Source: BOG-224 sp963783505 (GTDB lineage: Bacteria > Acidobacteriota > Terriglobia > Bryobacterales > Bryobacteraceae). Taken from it: a stretch of 64,000 nucleotides of DNA. The stretch covers positions 186,001 through 250,000 of the forward strand of contig CAWAOP010000019.1 of NCBI GenBank assembly GCA_963783505.1, read 5' to 3'. The notes under the pieces were generated by a model. The model was not told where the DNA came from. It was given only the letters and a program-made list of their open reading frames with translations, and did not search any database. Positions 52,224-61,053 of this stretch are shown here, one piece after another (the stretch's first letter is position 1; every line of letters begins with the position of its first letter). The translations under genes and the position numbers were made by a program.

Positions 52224-52841
52224 ATGGGACATTCGGTCTTGGTCCCGATGGTGGTCGAACAGACCTCTCGGGGCGAACGCGCATACGATATTTACTCCCG
52301 GTTGCTCAAGGAGAACATCATTTTCCTGGGCACCCCGATTGACGACCAGGTGGCCAACCTGATCATCGCCCAGTTGCTTTTCCTCGAGGCGGAAGATCCC
52401 GAAAAGGACATCTCCATATACATCAATTCCCCGGGCGGGTCCATCACCGCGGGTCTGGCGATTCTGGACACGATGGCGTTCATCCGGCCCGATATCGTGA
52501 CTATTTGCGTGGGCCAGGCCGCATCCATGGCGGCCGTCCTCCTGGCCAAGGGGACCAAGGGCAAACGCTTCAGCCTTCCGAATTCCCGCATTATGATCCA
52601 TCAGCCGTCCATGCAAGGGTTGGCGGGACAGGCGGCGGATATCGACATCTACGCGCGTGAGATCCTCCGCATGCGCGAGATTCTGAACACGATGCTGGCG
52701 CAAGCCACCGGCCAACCGGTGGAGCGAGTGGCCAAGGACGTGGACCGCGACTACATCCTGGAGCCCGATCAGGCCGTCGAATACGGCATGATCGACCGCG
52801 TCATCTCCAGCCGGGAGATGGGGCCAGTTCCGATAAAGTAG
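52224..52841 (+). CDS. clpP: ATP-dependent Clp protease proteolytic subunit
   Basis: About 205 residues, the usual ClpP length. Active-site Ser101 is in VGQAASMAAVLL, His126 in SRIMIHQP and Asp176 in DVDRDY. The typical SRGERAYDIYSRLLKENIIFLG opening and YINSPGGSITAGLAILDTM are present. ClpP forms tetradecameric chambers with ClpX or ClpA unfoldases. The start is one of two adjacent ATGs (52221, 52224) behind GGAGG; 52224 gives better spacing. The frame is open further upstream but without a ribosome site. No clpX or tig is adjacent, unlike the common tig-clpP-clpX order. Confidence 0.95.
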   Translation: MGHSVLVPMVVEQTSRGERAYDIYSRLLKENIIFLGTPIDDQVANLIIAQLLFLEAEDPEKDISIYINSPGGSITAGLAILDTMAFIRPDIVTICVGQAASMAAVLLAKGTKGKRFSLPNSRIMIHQPSMQGLAGQAADIDIYAREILRMREILNTMLAQATGQPVERVAKDVDRDYILEPDQAVEYGMIDRVISSREMGPVPIK

Positions 52842-52847
52842 AGCGTT

Positions 52848-52998
52848 TTCCGCCGTTCGCTGTCCGCTCTCCGCAGTTTAGCTGAGCGCACCGCGGTACG
52901 TTCGGAGAAGGGCTCCGATCATGGACGGAATCGGGCGCAGCTTTGCTTTTCGGACGATCCGCGCGGACGGCGGAAAGCGGATAGCGGATAGCGGACAG
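52848..52998. repeat. inverted array of TCCGC/GCGGA words
   Basis: Left arm 52848-52874 (TTCCGCCGTTCGCTGTCCGC then TCTCCGC); right arm 52963-52998 (GCGGACGGCGGAAAGCGG then ATAGCGGATAGCGGACAG). The arms are imperfect inverses built from the same short words. It lies between the convergent clpP and epimerase genes. Related purine-rich words occur at 27449 and 61372. Confidence 0.55.
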
Positions 52999-53003
52999 TC
53001 TCC

Positions 53004-54092
53004 TCACGCCGGAGTCAGTCCGAGTCCGGGCTTTGCCGGCAGAATCAGCTTTCCCTTTTCGACGCGCACGCCGTGGAACGGGTCGTTCGAGATCAGCAGA
53101 TTGCCATCGAGATCGGCGTAATCCACAAGTGGCGACAGGTGCGCCGCGGCGGTTACCGAAACCGAACTCGAGACCATGCAGCCTAGCATCGTCTTCATGC
53201 CGAGGGCTTTGGCGATTCCGATCATGCGCCAGGCTTCCATCATGCCGCCGCTCTTATCGAGCTTAATATTGACGCCGTCGAAAGCGTCCCGTAGCTTCGG
53301 TATGTCGGAAGCGCGCTGGCAGGCTTCATCCGCGATGATCGGGATGTGAACGCGCGAGCGAACCCAGCGCGTCTCGTCGATCATTTCCGCCGGCATGGGT
53401 TGTTCGATGAACTCGACGCCTTGCGTTTCCAGCCAGTTGATCTTGCGGACGGCTTCTTCCTTATCTTTCCAACCTTCGTTGGCGTCCACTCGCAGGGGCT
53501 TCTTGGTCACGCTGCGGACGGCTTCGATGGTGGGCTCGTCCGTGGCGAGCCCGACTTTGACTTTGAGGATAGGGTACGCGTCCGCTTCGCGCGTCTTCTG
53601 CCTGGTGATCTCCGGCGTGTCGATGCCGATGGAAAACGTGGTGAGAGGCGTATCTTTAGGGTCAAGTCCGAAATACGCGTACAGCGGAACTCCAAGCTTC
53701 TGGCCAACCCAATCCATGAGCGCGATATCGATGGCCGCTTTGCCCGCCCACTCGCCGGGTACGCGGCGGAACGCGTCGGCCATAATCTTCGAGAATTGCA
53801 TGGGGTCGGCCGAAAGCAGCAGGCTGCGAACCGATTCCACCGCCTTCAGCGCGGACTGCGCGTCTTCGTGGTAGCGGACAATCGGGGCGCCCTCGCCGTG
53901 GCCAGTAATGCTATCGCGCGAGTAAGCCACGTGCAGCGTGTCGCGGTACTGGCTCGACGACATCGTGGTGGTCCACTCGTGCTGGAGGTTAAGGCGGACG
54001 ATCTTGGCGTCGAGAGTGGACGGCGCCGCGGCGTCCAGCGCCGAAGCCAGCGGGGCCGCCGCCGCGGAAGCAAGGAAACTACGCCGGTTCAT
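53004..54092 (-). CDS. dipeptide (L-Ala-D/L-Glu) epimerase
   Basis: A 362-residue enolase-superfamily enzyme. It has a twin-arginine signal (NRRSFLASAAAAPLASALDA), so it is probably periplasmic, which is unusual. Catalytic features of the muconate-lactonising subgroup: KVKVG (KxK base), metal ligands in LRVDANEGW, EFIEQPMP and IPIIADEAC, then NIKLDKSGG with the second catalytic Lys, and YADLDGNLLI near the end. The DLDG-type end is typical of L-Ala-D/L-Glu epimerases, which act in murein-peptide recycling. It follows the NlpC/P60 gene, matching a YkfC-YkfB type pathway. Confidence 0.88.
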   Translation of the reverse strand: MNRRSFLASAAAAPLASALDAAAPSTLDAKIVRLNLQHEWTTTMSSSQYRDTLHVAYSRDSITGHGEGAPIVRYHEDAQSALKAVESVRSLLLSADPMQFSKIMADAFRRVPGEWAGKAAIDIALMDWVGQKLGVPLYAYFGLDPKDTPLTTFSIGIDTPEITRQKTREADAYPILKVKVGLATDEPTIEAVRSVTKKPLRVDANEGWKDKEEAVRKINWLETQGVEFIEQPMPAEMIDETRWVRSRVHIPIIADEACQRASDIPKLRDAFDGVNIKLDKSGGMMEAWRMIGIAKALGMKTMLGCMVSSSVSVTAAAHLSPLVDYADLDGNLLISNDPFHGVRVEKGKLILPAKPGLGLTPA

Positions 54093-54114
54093 TTGACCCT
54101 CCCGGGATGTCTTC

Positions 54115-54190
54115 GTGGGGCAGGATTCCGTCCTGCCCTGGTGCGCGAAGCGCGCCTACGGCGCGTGGGCAGGACGGAATCCTGCCCCAC
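54115..54190. repeat. 24-bp perfect inverted repeat
   Basis: Arms 54115-54138 and 54167-54190 are exact inverses: GTGGGGCAGGATTCCGTCCT then GCCC, read back on the other arm. The 28-base loop has its own GCGCG/CGCGC stems. It sits between the peptidase and epimerase genes and looks like a mobile hairpin repeat rather than a terminator (no T-run). Confidence 0.7.
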
Positions 54191-54233
54191 CCAAGAGCGT
54201 CTTCGAGCGAGTGGTCAGTAACAGCGCGAAGCC

Positions 54234-55064
54234 TCATCTGACCCTCCGTATCGCCACCAGGATTTGCGCGAAATGCGGGTCATCCAGATCGTCGATCCGT
54301 ACCATGGGCGTCTGGTAGGTGGTCGCGTTAATGAACTTGCCTGCACCGACGTACATGCCGGTGTGTGTGATATGCTTCGCCGAGCTCCCAAAGTAGACCA
54401 GATCGCCCGGCTGGATGTCTTTGCGCTCCACAGGCGTCAAGCCTGCCCAATCGGCCTGCGGCTGCGCGTCGCGCGGCATGAACAAGCCGCGCTGGCGAAT
54501 GAGCATTTGCATGTAGCCCGAGCAGTCGTAGCCGTAACTCGATGTCCCGCCCCAGGTGTACGGCAGACCAAGGAACCGCTTCGCGAATTCGATCGCCTCG
54601 GCCGTCGTCAGTAACTTGTTGCCGAACGTCACGTCGCCTTGCTGGATCCACCCTGTCCGGCCGTCCGGCAGGAGCGCCTGGAGCCACCGCGCGCCCGCCG
54701 CCGGATCGGAGACGATCTCCAAACGAGCTTCGAAGGGAACCGTGACGATGGGCGCATGTTTGGTGACGTCCGATTCGCGGTACACGTTGGCGAACATGCT
54801 GGTGACTTTGGCCACTCGCCCGGTGGCCGCGTAGGGTTCACGCTGTTTCAGGGCCGCGATCGGCATCCAACCGGTATAATCGTCGAATCCCCGGACGTGC
54901 GCCCATCCATTCTGTTGCTCCATGACGGCCATGTTGGCGCCGTAGATCGCCTGGGACACCACATCGGCGTCGAGCGAGGCCTTCGAGTACATATTGGCCA
55001 CCGGCTGAAGCACGGTGGCGTTGGGAAGCGCGGCCAGTAAGGCCATGATGGCAAGTCCAGGCAT
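54234..55064 (-). CDS. NlpC/P60 family cysteine endopeptidase with SH3 domains
   Basis: A 276-residue exported protein. A hydrophobic start (LAIMALLAALP) is followed by two bacterial SH3-like domains (about 20-75, NMYSKASLDADVVSQAIYG..., and 85-145). The C40 peptidase domain (about 155-270) has catalytic Cys in YGYDCSGYMQML and His in HITHTGMYVGAG. The layout matches YkfC-type gamma-D-glutamyl-L-diamino-acid endopeptidases, which release L-Ala-D-Glu from murein peptides. That dipeptide is the substrate of the epimerase encoded next. Divergent from the DUF1080-PHP gene. Confidence 0.9.
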   Translation of the reverse strand: MPGLAIMALLAALPNATVLQPVANMYSKASLDADVVSQAIYGANMAVMEQQNGWAHVRGFDDYTGWMPIAALKQREPYAATGRVAKVTSMFANVYRESDVTKHAPIVTVPFEARLEIVSDPAAGARWLQALLPDGRTGWIQQGDVTFGNKLLTTAEAIEFAKRFLGLPYTWGGTSSYGYDCSGYMQMLIRQRGLFMPRDAQPQADWAGLTPVERKDIQPGDLVYFGSSAKHITHTGMYVGAGKFINATTYQTPMVRIDDLDDPHFAQILVAIRRVR

Positions 55065-55134
55065 GGATTTCCTTATAAGAGTACCTCAAACGGGCAAGAA
55101 AGGGCGCTACGATACCAGACGGAGCGTAGAGCCT

Positions 55135-56626
55135 ATGAACGCATTGGATTGGACGAGGCGGCGATTTCTTGGGGGCCGTGGCGGCGCTGCCGCTGGCGGC
55201 CCAGGGCGGCGATTGGGTGGAGCTGTTCAACGGCAGGAACCTGGATGGCTGGCGGCCGCAGAGCGGTCCTGGCTCGTGGAAGGTCGTGGACGGCCTTCTG
55301 GCGGCTGATGGGCCTATGTGCCATCTCTTTTACAATGGGCCGGTTCGCGGCGCCGATTTCAAGAACTTCGAAATCGAAGTCGAGGCGATGACGCGGCCGG
55401 GGTGCAACTCCGGCGTCTACTTTCACACCGCCTACCAGGAATCGGACTGGCCGCAAAAGGGTTGCGAGGTCCAGATTAACAACACGTATGTAGGCGACCG
55501 GAAAAAGACCGCTTCGCTTTACAACCTCCGCAACATCTACCGGCAGTATGTTCCGGATAACGAGTGGTTCAAGATCGACATCCAGGTTCGCGGGAAGAGC
55601 GCGCAGATACGGCTGAACGGAATGCTGGCGGTGGACTACGTGCAGCCCGATCCGCCGTTCGTTCCTCCGCACGGAATGGAAAGGCAGCGGTTCATCGACC
55701 ACGGCACGTTTGCGCTCCAGTGCCATGACGGCAACTCCAAGTGCCTCTTCCGTAGCGTGCGCGTGCGGCCGCTGCCGGATGACCTTCCTACGCCGGGCGA
55801 TACTCCGGTAGCCGACAGCGTCTTCCAGCAGATTATCGACCGCGATTCGCAGGGTTATCCCATGCTCGATCTGCACGTGCACCCGAAGGCGGGTCTTACC
55901 GTGGAGCAGGCCGTGACGAACATGCGGCGCGTGGGGATTCAATACGGCCTCGCGGTAAACGGCGGGCAAGGGCAGGCCAGCCAGGGCGTCGAAAACGACG
56001 CGGACGCCATCAAGTGGGCCGAGGCGCTGAGGAACCAGCCCGTATTCATCGGCTTCCAGGCCGAGGGCAGGGAATGGCTCCAGATGTTTTCGAAGAGCGC
56101 GATTTCGCATTTCGATTACACCTTCACGGATTCCATGACGTGGACCGACAACCGCGGCAAGCGGATGCGGCTGTGGATGGCGGATGAAGTGGGGACGATC
56201 GCCGATCCACAGGAGTTCATGAACACGCTGGTGGATCGCGCGGTCGGAATCCTGGAGCGCGAGCCAGTAGATATCTACGCGAACCCGACCTTCCTGCCCG
56301 ACCAGCTTGCCAAGGACTACGAAACGCTGTGGACCGAGGAGCGGCGGCAAAGGGTGATCCAAGCCGCCGTGAAGAGCGGCGTGGCCATTGAGATCAACAA
56401 CCGGTACAAGCTGCCCAGCGCATCGTTCATCAAAATGGCCAAGGCGGCGGGGGCGAAGTTCACGTTTGGGACGAACAATACCGGGCCCACCGATTTGGGC
56501 CGCTGCGAGTACGCCCTCCAAATGGTGACGGACTGCGCCCTCTCGCCCAACGATTTTTGGGTTCCGCTGGAGCCCGGCAAGCCAAAGGCGGTGGAGCGTA
56601 AGGGCGACGCGCTGCGGAGGGGGTAA
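55135..56626 (+). CDS. Tat-exported DUF1080-PHP fusion protein (one-base insertion near 55171)
   Basis: About 496 residues after repair. The ATG at 55135 gives MNALDWTRRRFLG, a twin-arginine signal; at 55171-55175 a run of five G carries one extra base, and removing it reads on as AVAALPLAAQGGDWVELFNG. Without repair translation would have to start at 55169. The DUF1080 domain covers about 20-220 (GRNLDGWRPQ, NSGVYFHTAYQ, EWFKIDIQVRG, CLFRSVRVRPL). The second half starts YPMLDLHVHPKAGLTVEQAV, a PHP-like metal-binding opening, and has EINNRYKLPSASFIKMAKAAGAKFTFGTNN near the end. Probably a carbohydrate-linked hydrolase, not certain. Confidence 0.82.
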
Positions 56627-56977
56627 CATATGGGTGAGACGGCTCATTTTTGGGCGAGTTTTGTGTGCCTAGGGCGTGCCGCCTTACACGGGGCCGTCGA
56701 AGTTCGCGGCGCCTAGCCTGCTGCACGAAGCCGGGGCCATATGCCGCTGGGGCCCCACCATCGCCAGGTCGGTGGGGAGGGCTTACTGGGCCGGGAGGGC
56801 GCTAACGCGGTGGGCCAACTTCGGCGGTTGATCTATTGGGCGGTATGCGAAGCGGCAGGCAGGACCGCGTTGGCCATTTAGAACGATAGTGGAAGGGAAC
56901 GTTCCGGCGCAGCCCCGGTTGGGTTTCCGGGAGTACACGCAGTTGCCATAGCAGCCGCGATGTCAGCGTCACAGCGT
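56627..56977. other. 350-base gap before the restriction-modification island
   Basis: No gene, tRNA or clear repeat is recognised. It lies downstream of both flanking transcription units (convergent). It may be an island boundary, but I see no direct repeats. Confidence 0.45.
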
Positions 56978-57358
56978 TCATCCGGTCATTATTAGGCCCC
57001 GTTCGCTCAATGCGCGGACATCTTCCATCATGGTGGTCGGGTTCTGCCACGCGGCGTTTAGTAGTGGACTTTGCGTCACGGCGCTGTGGACTGCCTCGTC
57101 CATCTTCATGCCGAAAAATGGCCCATAGCCAGGCACAAGAAGGTAGCCGGCGGTTTTGCCATCGCCCGGCGCGAGCACGAGGCCTTCCCGTGCTATCGTG
57201 TCGAGGAGCAGGTAGCGGCGTACGGTCGGCTTCCTATCGTCGCGGATTGCCAGCCGAGATCCCGACCCGTGTCCATTGAAACCCCTCTCAGCACAGCGCT
57301 TGATCACTCGCTCGATCTCGGCCTCGGGATAGCCTTCCTCTCGCAGGAGGCCCCACAC
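56978..57358 (-). CDS. restriction endonuclease, C-terminal part (same gene as 57288)
   Basis: 126 residues in the frame reached after an insertion near 57394-57399. With one G removed the join reads TPLEVEHAIARTTGELDSVWG and continues into LLREEGYPEAEIERVIKRCAERGFNGHGSGSRLAIRDDRKPTVRRYLLLDTIAREGLVL. It ends NPTTMMEDVRALSERGLIMTG. No independent ribosome site is seen, so it is not a separate gene. The part looks like a DNA-binding or oligomerisation tail. Confidence 0.7.
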   Translation of the reverse strand: MWGLLREEGYPEAEIERVIKRCAERGFNGHGSGSRLAIRDDRKPTVRRYLLLDTIAREGLVLAPGDGKTAGYLLVPGYGPFFGMKMDEAVHSAVTQSPLLNAAWQNPTTMMEDVRALSERGLIMTG

Positions 57359-58541
57359 GCTGTCGAGCTCGCCGGTCGTTCGTGCGATGGCGTGCCTCCA
57401 CCTCCAACGGCGTCAGGAAGCCAATCCGCTGAACCTCCCGGCGGAGCTTTACGGGCGCCGACCGCACCTGGAAGAAGGCCCTCGTAGTAGCCATGGAGAG
57501 GAGCGTTTTCAGGTCACCATTCAGGGATGAGAAGTAACCCGCGCCGTCTACGTATTCGACGAATAACGCATCTGGGTGACTCGATCTCACCGCAGCTCGC
57601 GAACTGGTAGTCTGATCGACATTCTTGTGAGAAACGCTCCCGGAGTCACCGGCGTAGAACTGACACTGGATGAAAATGCGTGACCGCCAAGCCGCCGCCC
57701 GGAACGGCAAGACGAAATCGTACGCGCGGGTCTTTCCGCGCCTTTGATCAATCTCCGCGGCGGCCCCGGCGCCCCCTTGGGGCGGGCTGCTGACCACGAC
57801 GTCGGAGAGATTGTAGTCCGCATCCGGCTCCAACCCCCACTCAGCGAGGTAGCCACGAAGGATTCCCTCCGGCTCGTGCCCGCCGGACGCCGATACCGAT
57901 CCACGCACCTGGAAGACCACCAAGGGGCTAAGGAGGTCGCGCTCCTTACCAACGTCTTTAAGCCCGAAGTAGCTCCGACCGACGGACCAGAGCTGCGATA
58001 TGTACCGCTCGTCGCTCAGGATGAACCGGATGAAGGCCTCCAGGAGCTTCTGCTGGACATCGGGAAAGCCCTGTAGTCCAGCAATGATGCTCATCAACTT
58101 CTCCGCCTTCAGCTCACGGGGAATCGCTATCTCGGACAGGGACGCTCCGCTGTCACGTCGTTTCTGCCGCACGTAGGGCAACGAACGCCACCGGGCGGAA
58201 TCACGAAAGAAAACGGGCAGCTGGCACTTCGCGTTATTGTCCGACTTCCCCGTGACCAAGAACAGAACCGATGCAAGGGCTTCAAGCGTCTCAAAGGCGC
58301 GGGTGCTGGCCTGTCCTGTCAACAGTGCCACGTAGGTCTTCGAGATGGCCGCAGGATCGCAGGCTTCCGGGCTCGCGAAAGCGCGCGTTGCCGACTCAAG
58401 GACTTCAAACACCGAGACTACTCGTTCCATCTCGCGGTTGAACCGTGCAGTGTCGCGAATCTCCCCGAGCGTCGGTGTGATCCAAACGTCGAACTCCGAC
58501 AGCGCCTGATCCAGCGAGAGCGACCGCTCAGGCAACCTCAT
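57288..58541 (-). CDS. probable type II restriction endonuclease, N-terminal part (frame broken near 57396)
   Basis: About 380 real residues. I infer restriction activity from context (directly after, and overlapping by 14 bases, a cytosine methyltransferase gene) and a PD-(D/E)XK-like pattern: YDFVLPFRAAAWRSRIFIQCQFYAGDSGSVSHKNVDQT, where the usual E-x-K is Q-C-Q. The N-terminal half is helical (LDQALSEFDVWITPTLGEIRDTARF). Restored length is about 520. If the frameshift is real the enzyme is probably dead while the methylase survives. Recognition site unknown. Confidence 0.68.
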   Translation of the reverse strand: MRLPERSLSLDQALSEFDVWITPTLGEIRDTARFNREMERVVSVFEVLESATRAFASPEACDPAAISKTYVALLTGQASTRAFETLEALASVLFLVTGKSDNNAKCQLPVFFRDSARWRSLPYVRQKRRDSGASLSEIAIPRELKAEKLMSIIAGLQGFPDVQQKLLEAFIRFILSDERYISQLWSVGRSYFGLKDVGKERDLLSPLVVFQVRGSVSASGGHEPEGILRGYLAEWGLEPDADYNLSDVVVSSPPQGGAGAAAEIDQRRGKTRAYDFVLPFRAAAWRSRIFIQCQFYAGDSGSVSHKNVDQTTSSRAAVRSSHPDALFVEYVDGAGYFSSLNGDLKTLLSMATTRAFFQVRSAPVKLRREVQRIGFLTPLEVEARHRTNDRRARQRVGPPARGRLSRGRDRASDQALC

Positions 58542-59871
58542 TAATTAGCTCCCGCGCAGGGTGCTCACCGGCGATTGCTCTCAGAACTGCCCCGGCTAGC
58601 GCTTCGGAAAGGGGAGGCGGAACGGCGTTCCCGATCAGGCGATACCCGCCTAACAGGTCAACGTTTGGCCCCGTGATCTTAAAATGATCTGGGAAGCCCT
58701 GGAGGCGGGCACATTCGCGAAGCGAGAAGGGACGATCCGCAAGGGGGTGAATGAAGTACCGTGGGTTGTGGAAGTTCGTTAGCACGGTGGGGGCCGGCTC
58801 GTCCCAGCGCGGACGTTTGAAAATGCCCGAGCAGAACATCGCTCCCTTTAGGTCGTAGCGGCCGTCAACTGTCTTCAGGTAGTTCTTCCGAAGTAGCGCG
58901 TCCAACTCTTGGGCGATCCCGGTCAGTCCCGACAGCCTCTCGACCTCCGTCAAAGGCAGCGGGTTTCCGTTGGGGACGTTGCCGTATTTCTTATGCCGCC
59001 GATGCTTTGATATCGTTGACAATATCCTCACTTCCCTCTCGGTCACTTCACCGAAGACCTCTGGGATTTTCCAAGTGTACACCGAAGAATCGGCGTGGCG
59101 AACGTTGCACAGCTTTTGCCCTGGTTTTATGTGGGGGAAGATCAGGTCATAGGAGGCGGGCCAGCGGCTGTCGATGACGTGGTCCGCAACTGGCGAATCC
59201 AAGTCCAAAAGGTCATGGATTGCATCGCGGATCGTTCTTGGGAGGAGAGCCGGAACGGCGTATGCATCCCAGAGGGTCGGGGTGTAGTCTACCTTAAAAT
59301 CGCCGTTCCGAACCGCGCCTAGGTGCGTAGGCGCTGGCCATTCGAATTCAATTCCAGAGCCGCAGCGAACCCCGACGATGAAAACCCGGCGACGGTACTG
59401 CGGCAAGCCGAAGCAGACTGCATCCACCACGCGATGGTCAACCGTATATTCCATGCGGGTGAAATCCGATAGGATCCGATCAAGGAATGTGCCTGCGAAG
59501 TTCTGCAATAGCCCGTCCACGTTCTCCGCGATGAAGATCCGCGGCTGAAGGACATCGACGGCACTCAGCATCTCCCGATACAGCGGGTTTCGACGGTCAT
59601 CCAACTGTTTCGGCCCAGCCTTAGAGAACCCCTGGCAAGGGAACCCGCCCAGCACGACGTCGCAGCTGCCAAGCGATGAGATTTCTCTCCGGAATTCGTC
59701 GCTGCGCGCATCGCGCAGGAAAACCCTTTGATCGACGTTGCGAGCGTAACAATCGATGGCGGCCGGATCGGAGTCGCAAGAGTACAAAAGGTCGAAACCG
59801 CGTCGCTTGAATCCCAGATCGAGTCCGCCCGCGCCGCAGAAGATGCTGACTACAGAGTGCCTTGTTTCCAC
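58528..59871 (-). CDS. DNA (cytosine-5) methyltransferase
   Basis: A 447-residue C5 methylase. Motif I is SIFCGAGGLDLGFKRRGF, motif IV with the catalytic Cys is LGGFPCQGFSKAG, motif VI is IAENVDGLL, motif VIII is PQYRRRVFIVG and motif X is GGYRLIGNAVPPPLSEAL. The target-recognition region (about 240-370) is of ordinary size. It protects host DNA from the partner nuclease and creates 5-methylcytosine whose deamination the nearby Vsr would repair. Divergent from vsr, about 155 bases apart. The start at 59871 fits the family. Confidence 0.94.
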   Translation of the reverse strand: METRHSVVSIFCGAGGLDLGFKRRGFDLLYSCDSDPAAIDCYARNVDQRVFLRDARSDEFRREISSLGSCDVVLGGFPCQGFSKAGPKQLDDRRNPLYREMLSAVDVLQPRIFIAENVDGLLQNFAGTFLDRILSDFTRMEYTVDHRVVDAVCFGLPQYRRRVFIVGVRCGSGIEFEWPAPTHLGAVRNGDFKVDYTPTLWDAYAVPALLPRTIRDAIHDLLDLDSPVADHVIDSRWPASYDLIFPHIKPGQKLCNVRHADSSVYTWKIPEVFGEVTEREVRILSTISKHRRHKKYGNVPNGNPLPLTEVERLSGLTGIAQELDALLRKNYLKTVDGRYDLKGAMFCSGIFKRPRWDEPAPTVLTNFHNPRYFIHPLADRPFSLRECARLQGFPDHFKITGPNVDLLGGYRLIGNAVPPPLSEALAGAVLRAIAGEHPARELINEVA

Positions 59872-60027
59872 TGGTGTACCATCCGATATTCTAATCGGTC
59901 GGTCGTGCGAGCGGAATTACGGCTTCTGGAATCTCGCTTCCGCCGGGATGTCGTCGCCGGACCCGCGGTAGGGGCGGACTAGCCCCCGCTTCCCCCGGTT
60001 GCCTGAAATCGCACGACAATAGATTGA

Positions 60028-60486
60028 GTGCGCAAGGAGCTGAAGGAGAGCCTGCCAGTCGGTCGCTTTGACGGTGTTTCAGCCGTTCGCTCCGCCGTGA
60101 TGCGCTCCATTCGCAGCACGCGGAACAGGAGCACAGAAGCGGCGCTGCGAATGGGGTTGGTAAGAGCCGGCTTCTCCGGCTGGCAGGTCCGGCCATCGGG
60201 CGTCGCCGGAAATCCCGATTTCATTTTTCCGGCTGAGAAAATAGCGCTGTTCACGGACGGATGCTTTTGGCACGCGTGTCCCCGCTGTTGGCATGCACCA
60301 ATTCGGAGCAACGCAGCGTACTGGGAACGGAAAGCCGTGCTTGTTCGAGAGAAGGACCGGCGGAACTCTCGCAAGCTGCGGAGAGCCGGATGGTCGGTGC
60401 TCAGGATCTGGGAACACCGACTTTCGCATGACGTCGCCTCGGTCATCGAACGGATAGGCGAGGCGCTCCGCCGAAACGAGGGCTAG
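60028..60486 (+). CDS. vsr: very short patch repair endonuclease
   Basis: About 152 residues. After AVRSAVMRSIRSTRNRSTEAALR come the Vsr core GNPDFIFPAEKIALFTDGCFWHACPRCWHAP, with catalytic Asp in NPDF and the Cys/His zinc site, and KDRRNSRKLRRAGWSVLRIWEH. Vsr nicks T:G mismatches made by deamination of 5-methylcytosine, so it belongs with the divergent methylase. The GTG at 60028 is a weak start; the ATG at 60100 would remove the conserved VRSAV segment. Confidence 0.9.
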   Translation: MRKELKESLPVGRFDGVSAVRSAVMRSIRSTRNRSTEAALRMGLVRAGFSGWQVRPSGVAGNPDFIFPAEKIALFTDGCFWHACPRCWHAPIRSNAAYWERKAVLVREKDRRNSRKLRRAGWSVLRIWEHRLSHDVASVIERIGEALRRNEG

Positions 60487-60701
60487 ACCGGCAACCTTCG
60501 GAACCGCCAGGCTGGCCGGTTAGGCGGAGTGGCCTTTCCTCGGCGTTGGCCGTTGTGTGCAGATCGGGCGTACCGTTCAAAGGGGGAGCGCACCGGAAGC
60601 GTCAATTTGGCGATTGGCTGGGAGTTGTAGTAAACTCAAGGTTTACTCCTAGTGGCTCCGACGCATTCAGTGTGCGGTCCGGCTCCCATCCCGAGGAAAA
60701 G

Positions 60702-61031
60702 ATGCAGGCGATTATTGAAACAGGCGGAAAACAGTATCGCGTCGCTCCGGGCGATGTGATTCGCGTCGAGAAACTGGCGGGCAATACGGGAGCGGAAGTG
60801 GAGCTCCCGGTGAAGGCTGCGTTCAGCGATAGCGGCGAATTGATGCCGGCTGGGAAGATGAAGGCGACCATCCTCGGCGAAGGACGCGGCGACAAAGTTT
60901 TGGTGTTCAAGTTCAAGCGCAAGAAGCAGTACAAGAAGACCATCGGGCATCGCCAAGCCTTCACCGAGCTGAAGGTCGGCGAGATCGTTTCCGAGCCGGG
61001 TCCAATGGCCCCCGCCGTGAGCGAAGGGTAA
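60702..61031 (+). CDS. rplU: 50S ribosomal protein L21
   Basis: About 109 residues starting MQAIIETGGKQYRVAPGDVIRVEKL, with KFKRKKQYKKTIGHRQ and TELKVGEI near the end, the L21 pattern. GAGGAAA lies before the ATG at 60702; the longer open frame to 60546 is leader. It binds 23S rRNA. It begins the standard rplU-rpmA-obgE order. Confidence 0.97.
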   Translation: MQAIIETGGKQYRVAPGDVIRVEKLAGNTGAEVELPVKAAFSDSGELMPAGKMKATILGEGRGDKVLVFKFKRKKQYKKTIGHRQAFTELKVGEIVSEPGPMAPAVSEG

Positions 61032-61053
61032 TCGAGAGGCTTTTGATTGGCGT

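Noticed and set aside
55133..56647. 504-codon minus-strand ORF opposite the DUF1080-PHP gene
   Set aside because: Antisense shadow; the plus strand carries the recognisable protein.
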